From Cystobacter fuscus (GTDB taxonomy: Bacteria > Myxococcota > Myxococcia > Myxococcales > Myxococcaceae), in the NCBI RefSeq assembly GCF_002305875.1, contig NZ_CP022098.1, positions 3,286,001-3,350,000 of the forward strand: DNA of 64,000 bases, in the 5' to 3' direction. The position numbers and the translations under genes are program-made. Positions 18,623 to 26,890 of the stretch are shown here, one piece after another. Each line of letters begins with the position of its first letter. The first letter of the stretch is position 1. The notes under the pieces are model-generated. The model saw only the letters and a list, made by a program, of their open reading frames with translations, had not been told where the DNA came from and did not search any database.

Positions 18623-18901
18623 ATGCCTCCGCCTCCCAAGCAGTCGCCCGCGCCCGTCGCCGAGCCCCTGCCCACGCCGTCCTTTCCGGCCATCGAGGCC
18701 TTCATCGAGACCGCCTCCGCCGAGGAGGTGCGCTCGCTCTTCTCGCCGCTGAAGAACGAGCTGGCCAACCTCAAGGGCCCCAAGGCCGAGCACGCCAAGA
18801 AGGTCCAGGCGGCGATTTCCCGCACCGAGGAACTGCTGGCCGTGCTGCTGGACACCCGCGAGCAACTGGTGGCGGAGTCGCGCGCCAAGGGCCGGAAGTA
18901 A
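18623..18901 (+). CDS. Small hypothetical protein
   Basis: 92 residues: a Pro-rich N-terminus (PPPPKQSPAPVAEPLPTP), then two predicted helices (AIEAFIETASAEEVRSLFSP and AAISRTEELLAVLLDTREQL) and a basic end. Codon bias fits its neighbours and an AGGAG-like site lies upstream. It stops just before the sigma28-type promoter of the secretion operon, so it is probably not part of that transcript. No family recognised. Confidence 0.55.
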   Translation: MPPPPKQSPAPVAEPLPTPSFPAIEAFIETASAEEVRSLFSPLKNELANLKGPKAEHAKKVQAAISRTEELLAVLLDTREQLVAESRAKGRK

Positions 18902-18944
18902 CTCGATTTTCCAAGGAAATGACAGATGGGGGGAGCACCCCCAC

Positions 18945-18971
18945 GCAACTGTACGGGCGGATCGGCGATAA
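18945..18971 (+). promoter_or_regulatory. Sigma28-type promoter of the type III secretion operon
   Basis: A -35-like GCAA (18945-18948), exactly 15 bases, then GGCGATAA (18964-18971) followed by TC. Flagellar sigma28 promoters read TAAA-N15-GCCGATAA. Three other copies in this window share the CT directly after the -35 and the TC after the -10. It lies 79 bases upstream of the first gene of the operon that encodes the FliA-like sigma factor, so autoregulation is likely. Weakest of the four copies. Confidence 0.6.
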
Positions 18972-19050
18972 TCAGGGAAAGGGAGCGCCGGACCCGGTGT
19001 TCGAGCCTGGCTCCCAAGTCCTTGGTCGTTCCACCGCCTGGAGAGGAACC

Positions 19051-19623
19051 ATGAAGATCGACAGCAACCTGAACATGCCGCGGATGTCCACCAACCTGAC
19101 CACGGCGCGCGTGACGCCGGACACGAGCTTCGCCGCCCGCGTGCAGTCCGGTGTGGGCACGGCCGCCAACGCGGTGGCCGGTGGCGTGGGCGTGGTGGCC
19201 AACATGGTGCCCGGTGGCTCCGTGGTGTCCGCGGCGGTGTCCTCGCTCACCACCTTTGGCAACAGCAGCGGCTCGGGCTCGGCGCCCTACTACGGCGCGG
19301 CGCTCGGCTCGGGGGCCACCTCCCTGAACACCACGGTGGGCGCCGGGGGCGGCGTGGCGGCCGGTGGTGGCGGCCTGGCCGGCATTGGCAACCCCGTGGC
19401 CAACATCAGCATCGGCGCGGGCAACCAGGTGTCCGTGCCCACCGGCGGCAGTGGCGTGGGCACCGAGTTCAACGGCGAGATGGCCAGCATGTTCACCGAG
19501 CAGAAGAAGCTGCTGGGCATGCAGGTGGCCATGCAGCGTGAGAATCAGGTGTTCAGCACCATTTCCAACGTGCTCAAGACGCGGCACGATTCGGCCAAGA
19601 ACTCCATCGGCAACATCAAGTAG
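19051..19623 (+). CDS. First gene of the secretion operon, Gly/Ala-rich candidate secreted protein
   Basis: 190 residues without a signal peptide, preceded by GAGAGGAACC. The middle is flexible and Gly/Ala/Val-rich (VGVVANMVPGGSVVSAA, GAGGGVAAGGGGLAGIG). The last 45 residues form a helix (MFTEQKKLLGMQVAMQRENQ, FSTISNVLKTRH) like the packing helix of type III rod/needle or FliE-like subunits. It is the first gene behind a sigma28-type promoter and is followed by a chaperone-like TPR gene. A secreted structural or effector protein is the best guess, from context only. Confidence 0.65.
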   Translation: MKIDSNLNMPRMSTNLTTARVTPDTSFAARVQSGVGTAANAVAGGVGVVANMVPGGSVVSAAVSSLTTFGNSSGSGSAPYYGAALGSGATSLNTTVGAGGGVAAGGGGLAGIGNPVANISIGAGNQVSVPTGGSGVGTEFNGEMASMFTEQKKLLGMQVAMQRENQVFSTISNVLKTRHDSAKNSIGNIK

Positions 19624-19625
19624 TT

Positions 19626-19645
19626 CGCGGCCGCTCTCGGCCGCG
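19626..19645 (+). other. Perfect hairpin after the first operon gene
   Basis: CGCGGCCG, a 4-base loop, CGGCCGCG: an uninterrupted 8-bp GC stem two bases after the stop of the first gene. No T tract follows, so it is more likely an mRNA-stabilising or partial-attenuation structure that would raise the first gene's expression relative to the rest of the operon than a full terminator. Confidence 0.45.
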
Positions 19646-19700
19646 GGGTTCCAGTGCCCGGGAGATCTCCTTCCGGGCCAGGAAAGGACGCACACGTCAC

Positions 19701-20138
19701 ATGGCGGAGACTTCGGAGATCTCGGGCAGCCTCATTCCGCTCGCCAGGCGCGAGGCGATGATCCTCCTCGAGGCGGGCTATCTCTGGCTCGACATGGGCC
19801 AGTTCGACAAGGCGCGTGAGGTCTTCGCCGGCGCGGTGGTGTTGATGCCCCGCAGCGAGGTGCCCCAGCTGGCCATGGGCTCGCTGGAGTTCGCCCAGGG
19901 ACGGCATGACAAGGCCCTCCAGGCCTATCGTGCCGCCCAGCGGCTCGCCCCCCAGTCGGCGCTTCCCCGCGCCCACGTGGGCGAGGCCCTGTTGTTCATG
20001 GGCAAGGTGCCGGAGGCCGTGAAGGAGTTGAAGGCCGCCATGGAGTTGGAACCCGAGGGAGACGGGGCCCGTCTGGCCCAGAGCCTCCTCGATGCCAAGG
20101 AAGCGGGGGCCCTGCCGCCGCCCTCGGCCAGGCGCTAG
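19701..20138 (+). CDS. TPR protein, SycD/LcrH-like secretion chaperone candidate
   Basis: 145 residues made of about three TPR units: LLEAGYLWLDMGQFDKAREV, LAMGSLEFAQGRHDKALQAY and AHVGEALLFMGKVPEAVKEL. Size and three-repeat architecture match class II type III chaperones, which bind translocators or needle subunits in the cytoplasm. It directly follows a candidate secreted protein, its most likely client. Similar proteins occur at 33743, 37350 and 38649. Confidence 0.75.
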   Translation: MAETSEISGSLIPLARREAMILLEAGYLWLDMGQFDKAREVFAGAVVLMPRSEVPQLAMGSLEFAQGRHDKALQAYRAAQRLAPQSALPRAHVGEALLFMGKVPEAVKELKAAMELEPEGDGARLAQSLLDAKEAGALPPPSARR

Positions 20139-20163
20139 TCTGCGCGGATAGGAGGAGATGCCG

Positions 20164-20586
20164 ATGTCGGTCGGTGGAGTCGGACGCGGGGGCAGTCGAG
20201 GACGAACCGGGAGCACCGGGAGTACCGGGAGCGCCAAGGGCGCCGTGGGCAAGGCCGCCGCGGGCAAGGCCGGAGGGGCTTCCTTCGGCGGTCAGGTGGA
20301 CCGCACCGCGGGGCTCGTGGGCCCCTCGGGCATGGTGGGCTCCAGCAACGTGCAGGCTCCCATGGCCCTGGATCCGCTCAGCGCCCAGGCACTCGCCATC
20401 TCCAAGCAGCTCAAGAACGGGAACTTCAAGAGCAAGGAGGAGGCGACGCGCAAGCTCGTCGCCGAGGTGCTCAAGGAGAAGCTCAACATGAAGTCATCGG
20501 CCCTGACGACCAAGATCGCGGATGCCCTGCAGGATGACCCCCGTCTGAATCAGGCCCTCGAGCGGTTGTGGTCGAAGGCCGAGTGA
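20164..20586 (+). CDS. Small Gly-rich protein before the sigma gene, possible FlgM-like anti-sigma
   Basis: 140 residues. GGAGG at 20151-20155 favours ATG 20164 over ATG 20158. The first 60 residues are Gly/Ser/Ala-rich and probably disordered. The C-terminal 65 are helical: ALAISKQLKNGNFKSKEEAT, RKLVAEVLKEKL, LTTKIADALQDDPRLNQALE. A disordered N-terminus, an I..(N)G.(F/Y) helix start and the position directly before a FliA-type sigma gene recall FlgM, the secreted anti-sigma28 factor. The sequence match is weak, so this remains a hypothesis; an alternative is a secreted structural protein. Confidence 0.5.
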   Translation: MSVGGVGRGGSRGRTGSTGSTGSAKGAVGKAAAGKAGGASFGGQVDRTAGLVGPSGMVGSSNVQAPMALDPLSAQALAISKQLKNGNFKSKEEATRKLVAEVLKEKLNMKSSALTTKIADALQDDPRLNQALERLWSKAE

Positions 20587-20595
20587 GCCGCGCGC

Positions 20596-21390
20596 TTGGG
20601 TCTCGGTGAAGACAAGAAGGTCCTGCTGGAGAAGTACGGCCCCTACGTCCGGTCGTTGGCTTCGACCGTGCGCAAGCAGTTCTCCGCCCAGCTCGAACTG
20701 GATGAGCTCCTCGCTTATGGGCAGATCGGTCTGCTCGAGGCGGCGGACCGCTTTGACCCCAAGATGGGGGCCAACTTCCTTACATTCGCCCACTACCGCA
20801 TCAAGGGGGCCATCTACGATGGCCTCCGGAAGATGGGAGTGCTCAAGGGTGGTGACGCGCGCGGCGCCTACATGGGCGAGCGCGCCACGGCCTATTTGGG
20901 AAATCTTTCGGATCGCGAGCAGGGAGGAGGCAACCGCGGGGGGTCCATTGACGATGATGTCATGGAGATTTCCAACGCGGTGGCGGGGCTGGCGATGGTG
21001 TTCGCCACCAGCCTCGAGGGCTCCGATGCCCTGGGCTTCACGGACGAGTCCCTGCCGGTGGACCAGCGGCTGGAGCTGGAGCAGCAGCGGGTGAGGGTGA
21101 GGGCGGCCATCGAGAAGTTGCCGGAGAAGGAGCGCCGGCTGCTTCAGGGCTACTACTTCCAGGGCAAGACGCTGGAAGAGGCGGGCGCGGAGATCGGGCA
21201 GTCGAAGAGCTGGGCGTCGCGGCTGCATGCGCGGGCCATCGAGCGGCTCAAGGAACTTTTGAACGAGGAGGAACCTTCCTCCCCCGAGGATTCAAGGAGG
21301 CAGTCACATGGCGGGTCCAATGGCCGGCGTGTCGGCGGCGCAGATCGCCCAGCAGAAGTCCCAAGACCAGGGCGCGCAACAGGTCAATAA
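20596..21390 (+). CDS. FliA/WhiG-type sigma-70 family factor within the secretion locus
   Basis: 264 residues with the group 3 (sigma28) layout. Region 2 has LELDELLAYGQIGLLEAADR, FLTFAHYRIKGAIYDGLR. A variable region 3 follows, then region 4 with LPEKERRLLQGYYFQGKTLE and the recognition helix IGQSKSWASRLHARAIERLK. No in-frame ATG or GTG exists near the start; TTG 20596, 7 bases after the previous stop, is the only good choice and implies coupling. The 3' end overlaps sctI by 83 bases. Sigma28-type promoters lie before the operon and before putative secreted genes downstream, so those are its likely targets. Confidence 0.85.
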   Translation: MGLGEDKKVLLEKYGPYVRSLASTVRKQFSAQLELDELLAYGQIGLLEAADRFDPKMGANFLTFAHYRIKGAIYDGLRKMGVLKGGDARGAYMGERATAYLGNLSDREQGGGNRGGSIDDDVMEISNAVAGLAMVFATSLEGSDALGFTDESLPVDQRLELEQQRVRVRAAIEKLPEKERRLLQGYYFQGKTLEEAGAEIGQSKSWASRLHARAIERLKELLNEEEPSSPEDSRRQSHGGSNGRRVGGADRPAEVPRPGRATGQ

Positions 21391-21841
21391 GCAGGGCGCC
21401 TCGAAGTTCGACGCGGCCCTGGCCAACAAGACGCAAGGCGCCGAGCAGGTGCAGGGCGTGCAGGCCGCCCAGTCCACCCAGCGCGCCGACCAGGTGCGTC
21501 AGGCGGAGGCCATCGACAAGACGAACAAGGCGGCCTTCAACAAGGCCAACCCCGCTGGCCAGGAGCCCGCCACCGCCAAGGGCGCCCAGGCCGTGGACGC
21601 CAAGCCCGAGGCGAGCAAGGCCGGCGCGATGATCTCCCACGTGGTGGGCGAGCTGGAGCGCGGCCAGGTCAACATGGAGAAGCTCATCCAGGCGGGTGCG
21701 TCCGGGAAGACCTTCTCCAACGCGGAGCTGCTGTCGCTCCAGGCCGGCATGTACAAGTACACGCAGGAGCTGGATCTGACGAGCAAGGTGGTCGAGAAGG
21801 CCACGAGCGGTCTGAAGGACACGCTCAAGACCCAGGTCTAG
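21308..21841 (+). CDS. sctI: Type III secretion inner-rod protein SctI
   Basis: 177 residues. Preceded by AAGGAGG, a strong ribosome site. The N-terminal two thirds are Ala/Gln-rich and low-complexity. The C-terminal 60 residues carry the YscI/HrpB signature: FSNAELLSLQAGMYKYTQEL followed by DLTSKVVEKATSGLKDTL and the terminal KTQV. SctI forms the inner rod between the export gate and the needle. It is longer than the usual 80-150 residues because of the N-terminal extension. The start lies inside the end of the sigma gene. Confidence 0.8.
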   Translation: MAGPMAGVSAAQIAQQKSQDQGAQQVNKQGASKFDAALANKTQGAEQVQGVQAAQSTQRADQVRQAEAIDKTNKAAFNKANPAGQEPATAKGAQAVDAKPEASKAGAMISHVVGELERGQVNMEKLIQAGASGKTFSNAELLSLQAGMYKYTQELDLTSKVVEKATSGLKDTLKTQV

Positions 21842-21871
21842 CAGCCAACCGGACTGGCGGTTGCTGTCTTT
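21840..21871 (+). terminator. Possible intra-operon hairpin after sctI
   Basis: CAGC-C-AACCG, a short loop, CGGTTGCTG then TCTTT: a 9-bp stem with one bulged C starting at the sctI stop, followed by a short T-rich run. It could be a weak terminator or attenuator between the regulatory/rod genes and the basal-body genes beginning with sctJ. Confidence 0.4.
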
Positions 21872-21974
21872 CGAGGGCGTCTCCTCTAGCGAGGGGGCGC
21901 CCTCGGGCGTTGCGGGTCTTTCCAGAGCAGCTCTTGTTGGAAGCACGCCGCCCCATCTAAGCTACGCGCCGCCC

Positions 21975-22769
21975 ATGACGCTCCGACCGTACGCGCTCGC
22001 GGCCCTCCTCGTTCTCGCGCTGGGGACTGGCTGCACCATCGATCTGCAACACGAACTGACCGAACAGGATGCCAACGAGATCTACGTCCTGCTCAGCAAG
22101 AACGGCATCGCCGCCACCAAGCTGAAGGAAGAAGGCGGCAACGAGCTGCGCTTCCGGATCCAGGTGCCCAAGGCGGACGCGGCCCAGGCGGCCGAGCTGT
22201 TGCGCGCGTACTCGCTGCCTCGCCCGATGGAGGCGGGGCTCAACCACTTCGCCAAGGGCGGCATGGTGCCCACCGCCACCGAGGAGCGCGCCATGATGCT
22301 CAAGTCGCTCGGCGGCGAGGTCTCCAACGCCCTCAATCAGATCGACGGCGTGCTGGAGGCCCGGGTCATCGTGATGATTCCGGAGAACAACGATCTCACC
22401 CAGCCGGAGAACAAGCCGCTGCCCTCGGCGTCGGTGTTCATCAAGTACCGGCCGGGGCCCAAGAACGAGCCGCCCATCAAGCGCGAGGACATCCAGCAGT
22501 TCGTCTCCACGTCGGTGCCGGAGCTCAAGCCCACGGCGGTGACGGTGCTGCTCACGCCGGCCATTCCTCCCGACGCGGAGGTGGGCCCGGAGAGCCGGCT
22601 GCAGGACGTGATGGGCATGCGCATGACGGCCTCCAGCTTGAGCCAGTTCCGGATGATGGCGGCGGTGGCCGTGCTGCTCATCCTGGCCTCCATCGGTCTG
22701 GCGGCCTGGCCGCTCATCCGCGGAAGCGGGGGCGCCGCGGCGGCACGGGCCCGCGCGAAGCGGGATTGA
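21975..22769 (+). CDS. sctJ: Type III secretion inner MS-ring lipoprotein SctJ
   Basis: 264 residues. Lipoprotein signal TLRPYALAALLVLALGTGC (Cys20), then the YscJ/FliF ring-building fold: HELTEQDANEIYVLLSKNGI, GMVPTATEERAMML, LNQIDGVLEARVIVMIPENN and ASVFIKYRP. A C-terminal membrane segment at about 228-248 precedes a basic tail. It oligomerises into the inner-membrane ring around the export gate. Length fits YscJ (about 245) rather than full FliF (about 550), placing this with non-flagellar systems. Confidence 0.93.
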   Translation: MTLRPYALAALLVLALGTGCTIDLQHELTEQDANEIYVLLSKNGIAATKLKEEGGNELRFRIQVPKADAAQAAELLRAYSLPRPMEAGLNHFAKGGMVPTATEERAMMLKSLGGEVSNALNQIDGVLEARVIVMIPENNDLTQPENKPLPSASVFIKYRPGPKNEPPIKREDIQQFVSTSVPELKPTAVTVLLTPAIPPDAEVGPESRLQDVMGMRMTASSLSQFRMMAAVAVLLILASIGLAAWPLIRGSGGAAAARARAKRD

Positions 22770-22822
22770 TGCGAGCCCCCCGCGTGGTTCGTCTGCGACG
22801 TCTCTCTCGAGTGGGGTGACCG

Positions 22823-24322
22823 TTGGACCAGTTCTTCACCTCGCTGAGCAAGCGACAGCTCATGATGCTCCTGACCGCCATCACCTTCGGGGGTCAGGAG
22901 GGCGTCGCCGCGCTCGAGCACCTGCCCGAGGACGAGGCGGAGCTGCTGGTGCATCGCGCCCAGGGCATCCTCCAGATTCCGCGCGAGAAGCGCATTCCGC
23001 TGCTGGTCCAGGAGATCAAGCGGCTGGTGAAGGATCGGCGCGGGCAGATGTGGAGCGCGGATCCCGAGCGGCTGGCGGCGCTGCTCAAGCGCGAGCGCGG
23101 CGCGCTGGTGGAGGTGATGCTGCGCGCGCTGCCCGGGCCGCTCGCCGAGGCGGTGCGCTCGTACCTGCCCAACACGCGCCGGGTGAAGCTCACGCGCGAG
23201 GTGCGGCCTCAAATCCTCGACATCGTGCGCTGGAAGCTGGAGGAGCGGCTCGCCCGCGATGCCTCGGCGCACGTGCCCTTCAAGTTCACCGACGTGCTGA
23301 TGCTCCAGGCGCGTGAGCTGCTCTCGGTGTGTGATCGCCTCGGCGCGCGCGTGCTGGGCCCGGCCCTGGCGGGGGTCCCGGAGGCGGAGCGGGAGGCGGC
23401 CTTCGCGCAGCTCCCGCCCCACCTGCGCCAGCTCGCGGTGCGCGCCGTGACGGCCAATGCCCCCCGCCGGCTCCCCGAGGAGGAGGCCCTCGCGCAGCTC
23501 TCGCAGTACGGCGGCATGGAGAACCTGACCGCGGCCATCCGGGGCGCCGGGGTGCACCGGCTGGCGCGCGCGAGCGTGGCCCAGTCCGCCGAGTTCGCCG
23601 CCCGCCTGGTGGAGAAGCACCGCGGGGAGTTCGGGCAGATCCTCGCGAAGTGGGTGCGCGAGGAGCGCGCCAAGCCGACGAGCCGCGGGGATGGAGGCCG
23701 CACCGACATCGTCACCGACCTCGAGCGGCTCGCGGCCCGGGGGCTCATCGATCGGCCCGTCCGGCTGAGCCCGCCCCGTCCGCCGGCCCTCGGTCCCCCG
23801 CCCGCGATGAAGGGGGCTCCGGCGCCGCGCCGGGCTTCCGTGTCCGTGCCCGCGCCCGCGCTCACGTCCGGGGGCCAGCGCCGGGATCCCATCGCCGAGC
23901 GCGAGGCGCGCCGGGCGGGTGCCGCCAGCCTCAGCTACGTGGACCGGCAGAAGGCGCTCGTTTCCCCCGAGCCCGCGCGCGTGAGCCGGGGCGCGCCCCT
24001 GCCCCGGGGCACCCGGGACGGAGTGCAGAGGGCCGTGGATCCGGGTGGGGCCACGCTGCCGCCCCGTCGCTCCCGGGTCAACGAACAGCCGGCCGTCTCC
24101 GTCTCGGACGCGGAGGGCTCGCGCATCTTCCGCTCCCCGCTGGCGCGTACGCAGAGCCGGGGTCTCGTGCAGCCCCCCGCGCCCCGGGACGCCGCCGAGC
24201 GTCCTCCCCGGGTGGTGGGCACCAATCCGGGCGTTCGGCGCGAGGACACCCAGTCCGGGAGGGGCGAGCGACCTCGGCAGGGGGGCGCGAGTGGGCGTGG
24301 ACCTCGGGGCGGAACGCGCTAG
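22823..24322 (+). CDS. FliG/SctK-position protein with long disordered tail
   Basis: 499 residues from TTG 22823 (GGGGTG upstream; an in-frame stop excludes earlier starts). The N-terminal 300 residues are helical repeats: LSKRQLMMLLTAITFGGQEG, LEHLPEDEAELLVHRAQGIL, RALPGPLAEAVRSYLPNTRR. They recall FliG-like armadillo folding, but the conserved FliG torque motifs are not evident. The rest is Pro/Arg/Ser-rich and disordered. In canonical loci the gene between sctJ and sctL is sctK, a sorting-platform component; by position this could be its counterpart, or a FliG-like ring-to-platform adaptor. Confidence 0.6.
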   Translation: MDQFFTSLSKRQLMMLLTAITFGGQEGVAALEHLPEDEAELLVHRAQGILQIPREKRIPLLVQEIKRLVKDRRGQMWSADPERLAALLKRERGALVEVMLRALPGPLAEAVRSYLPNTRRVKLTREVRPQILDIVRWKLEERLARDASAHVPFKFTDVLMLQARELLSVCDRLGARVLGPALAGVPEAEREAAFAQLPPHLRQLAVRAVTANAPRRLPEEEALAQLSQYGGMENLTAAIRGAGVHRLARASVAQSAEFAARLVEKHRGEFGQILAKWVREERAKPTSRGDGGRTDIVTDLERLAARGLIDRPVRLSPPRPPALGPPPAMKGAPAPRRASVSVPAPALTSGGQRRDPIAEREARRAGAASLSYVDRQKALVSPEPARVSRGAPLPRGTRDGVQRAVDPGGATLPPRRSRVNEQPAVSVSDAEGSRIFRSPLARTQSRGLVQPPAPRDAAERPPRVVGTNPGVRREDTQSGRGERPRQGGASGRGPRGGTR

Positions 24323-24346
24323 CATCCCCGCGACAAGGAGCTTTCC

Positions 24347-25018
24347 ATGGCAGTTGGCAAGGTGATCAAGGGCGATTCGGGGTCGGAGCCATTGCCCGGT
24401 GGGGATCGGCCCTCGCTGCGTGCGCCGCGTCCCGGCGTGATGAACGCCGAGGTCTTCGAGGCCCGGCAGTCAGCCCAGGCCATCCTCGAGGAGGCGCAGC
24501 GGGAGAAGGAGCGCATCCTCGCGGAGGCCCAGCGCGAGCGCGAGGACGTGCTCGCCAAGGCGCGCGAGCAGGGCCGCCAGGAGGGCCTGTCCCAGGTCAC
24601 CGAGCTGATGGTGCGCGCGAAGATGCATGCCGGGGAGCTGCTCGTCCAGCAGGAGCGGGACGTCGTGGCGCTGGCGTGCAAGATCGCCGAGAAGATCATC
24701 GGCCGGGACGTGGACAGGGATCCCTCGTTGCTGGCGGACATCTGCGCCAAGGCCATCGAGGAGCTGCGCAACGCGCGGGCGGTGGTGCTCCGGGTGAACC
24801 CCAAGTCGGCGGCGGTGCTGCGCGCGCGCAAGGCGGAGCTGATGGAGCTCATCGGCCGGGCGGTGGACGTGGCCATCCGCGAGGATCCGGACGTGGCGCC
24901 CGTGGGCTGCATCGTGCAGACGGAGTTCGGCACGGTGGACGCGCAGCTGCCCACCCAGTTCGAGATGCTCCAGAACGTGCTGTTTCCCGATCAGGGCAAG
25001 AAGGAAGGGCCCGCGTAA
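24347..25018 (+). CDS. sctL: ATPase stator SctL (FliH family)
   Basis: 223 residues. A long Glu/Arg/Ala coiled coil (AILEEAQREKERILAEAQRE) leads into the FliH/YscL C-terminal domain: VALACKIAEKIIGRDVDRDP, AVVLRVNPKSAAVLRARKAE, DPDVAPVGCIVQTEFGTVDA. SctL dimers bind the ATPase SctN and link it to the cytoplasmic ring. The gene ends 3 bases before sctN, as expected for coupled expression of partners. Confidence 0.9.
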   Translation: MAVGKVIKGDSGSEPLPGGDRPSLRAPRPGVMNAEVFEARQSAQAILEEAQREKERILAEAQREREDVLAKAREQGRQEGLSQVTELMVRAKMHAGELLVQQERDVVALACKIAEKIIGRDVDRDPSLLADICAKAIEELRNARAVVLRVNPKSAAVLRARKAELMELIGRAVDVAIREDPDVAPVGCIVQTEFGTVDAQLPTQFEMLQNVLFPDQGKKEGPA

Positions 25019-25021
25019 GCC

Positions 25022-26335
25022 ATGGCCATCGATCTCTCGCATTACTTCTCCCTCATCAAGGAAACGCCGCTGTACCGGGTGCGCGGCCGCGTCACCGAGC
25101 TGACGGGCCTGGTCGTCAAGGCGAGCGTGCCCGGCGTGCGCGTGGGCGAGGTGGTCGTCATCAAGGGTCACGGGGGCCGCGCCTCGGTGAAGGCCGAGGT
25201 GGTGGGCTTCCAGGGCGACGAGGTGATGCTCATGCCGCTCGGCGAGCTGCAGGGCATCGGCCCCTCCAGTGAGGTCATCCCCACGGGCCGGCCGCTGACC
25301 ATCAAGTGCGGCTACGAGCTGCTCGGCCGCGTGCTCAACGGCATTGGCGAGCCCATGGATGGCACGCCCCTGCCACAAGGCATGGCGGACTGGTCGGTGG
25401 ACCGGGACTGTCCGGACCCCTTCACGCGCCAGCGCATCGAGCGGCCCCTGCCCCTGGGCGTGCGCTGCATCGACGGGCTGCTCACGGTGGGCGAGGGCCA
25501 GCGCGTGGGGCTCTTCGCCGGCTCGGGCGTGGGCAAGTCCACGCTCATGGGACAGATCGCGCGCAACACCAAGGCGGACCTGTGCGTGGTGGCGCTCATC
25601 GGCGAGCGTGGCCGCGAGGTGCGTGAGTTCATCGAGGACGCCATGGGCGAGGAGGGCATGAAGCGCTCCGTGCTGGTGTGCGCCACCTCGGACCAGCCCA
25701 GCCTCGTGCGTCTGCGCGCCGCCTACGTGGCCACGGCCATCGCCGAGTTCTTCCGCGAGCGCGGTGGCAACGTGCTCTTCATGCTCGACACGGTGACGCG
25801 TCTGGCGCGTGCCCAGCGTGAAATTGGCCTCGCCATCGGCGAGCCCCCGGCGCGCCAGGGCTATCCGCCGAGCGTCTTCTCCATGCTGCCGCGCATCCTC
25901 GAGCGCACGGGCAACTCCGAGAAGGGCAAGTGCACCGCCATCTACACGTGCCTCGTGGCCGGCGGTGACATGGAAGACCCCATCGCCGACGAGGTCCGCG
26001 GTATTCTCGACGGCCACTACATCCTCAACCGTGCCCTGGGCGAGCGCAACCAGTGGCCCGCCATGGACGTGCTCGTCAGCCTCTCGCGTGTGATGAGCGG
26101 CATCGTCTCCAAGGATCACAAGAAGGCGGCGGGCAAGCTGCGCGAGACGCTCTCCACCTACGAGAAGCAGCGCGACCTCATCCTCCTGGGCGCCTACCAG
26201 TACGGCACGGATCCGCGCACCGACTACGCCATCGACAAGTACGACGCGATCATCGACTTCCTCAAACAGGACACCCACTCCAACAGTCCCTTCGAGGTGA
26301 CGGTGCAGCAGCTCATCGAGCTCTTCGCGGAGTAA
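25022..26335 (+). CDS. sctN: Type III secretion ATPase SctN
   Basis: 437 residues, normal for YscN/FliI. Beta-barrel N-domain, then the P-loop GSGVGKST at about residue 167, ALIGERGREVREFIED, the Walker B region VLFMLDTVTRLARAQREIGL, and GEPPARQGYPPSVFSMLPRI. A C-terminal helical domain follows (TYEKQRDLILLGAYQYGTDP). It unfolds and detaches substrates from chaperones at the base of the export apparatus. It is flanked by its stator (sctL) and stalk (sctO) genes. Confidence 0.96.
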   Translation: MAIDLSHYFSLIKETPLYRVRGRVTELTGLVVKASVPGVRVGEVVVIKGHGGRASVKAEVVGFQGDEVMLMPLGELQGIGPSSEVIPTGRPLTIKCGYELLGRVLNGIGEPMDGTPLPQGMADWSVDRDCPDPFTRQRIERPLPLGVRCIDGLLTVGEGQRVGLFAGSGVGKSTLMGQIARNTKADLCVVALIGERGREVREFIEDAMGEEGMKRSVLVCATSDQPSLVRLRAAYVATAIAEFFRERGGNVLFMLDTVTRLARAQREIGLAIGEPPARQGYPPSVFSMLPRILERTGNSEKGKCTAIYTCLVAGGDMEDPIADEVRGILDGHYILNRALGERNQWPAMDVLVSLSRVMSGIVSKDHKKAAGKLRETLSTYEKQRDLILLGAYQYGTDPRTDYAIDKYDAIIDFLKQDTHSNSPFEVTVQQLIELFAE

Positions 26336-26371
26336 CGCGCGCGTGCCGTTTGGCGGTAGGATGTGGGCACC

Positions 26372-26863
26372 ATGCCCCCCTATCGATTGCAGACCTTGAT
26401 CGAGATGCGCGAGCGCGCGAAGGAGGAGGCCGAGCAGGCCTTCTCCGCCGCCGTCAAGGCCCTGGCGAAGGAGAAGGAAGAGCTCCAGCGTCTCGAGGAG
26501 GAACTCGTGACGCGCAAGGCCATGCGCAAGCAGAAGGTACAGGAGCACCTCCAGCAGGTGATGGCCAAGGGCGTCACCGGCATTGGCGGCTTCAACCAGA
26601 TGAACCGCTACGAGGAGCGTCTCAAGGACGAGGAGGCGCAGCTCGCCCTGGAAGTCGAGCGTCAGAAGGACGCCGTCATCACCGCCGAGAAGCTCGTGGA
26701 GCAGCGGCGCCGGGAGATGGCCGAGGCGGCCAAGGAGCTCAAGGCCATCGAGAAGCACAAGGAGAACTGGAAGAAGCAACTCAAGGAAGAGCGCGACAAG
26801 AAGGAGGAAATGAACCAGGAGGAGATCGGGAACACCTTGTTCATGATGCGCCAGCGAAAGTAG
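26372..26863 (+). CDS. sctO: ATPase stalk protein SctO (FliJ family)
   Basis: 163 residues from ATG 26372; GTG 26363 lies in frame but too near the GTAGG site. The whole protein is an antiparallel coiled coil: YRLQTLIEMRERAKEEAEQA, FNQMNRYEERLKDEEAQL, EQRRREMAEAAKELKAIEKH. This is the FliJ/YscO fold, which inserts into the SctN hexamer and contacts SctV. The position right after sctN is canonical. Confidence 0.87.
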   Translation: MPPYRLQTLIEMRERAKEEAEQAFSAAVKALAKEKEELQRLEEELVTRKAMRKQKVQEHLQQVMAKGVTGIGGFNQMNRYEERLKDEEAQLALEVERQKDAVITAEKLVEQRRREMAEAAKELKAIEKHKENWKKQLKEERDKKEEMNQEEIGNTLFMMRQRK

Positions 26864-26890
26864 ACTCGGACCCCCCCAGGTGGTGAAGCG

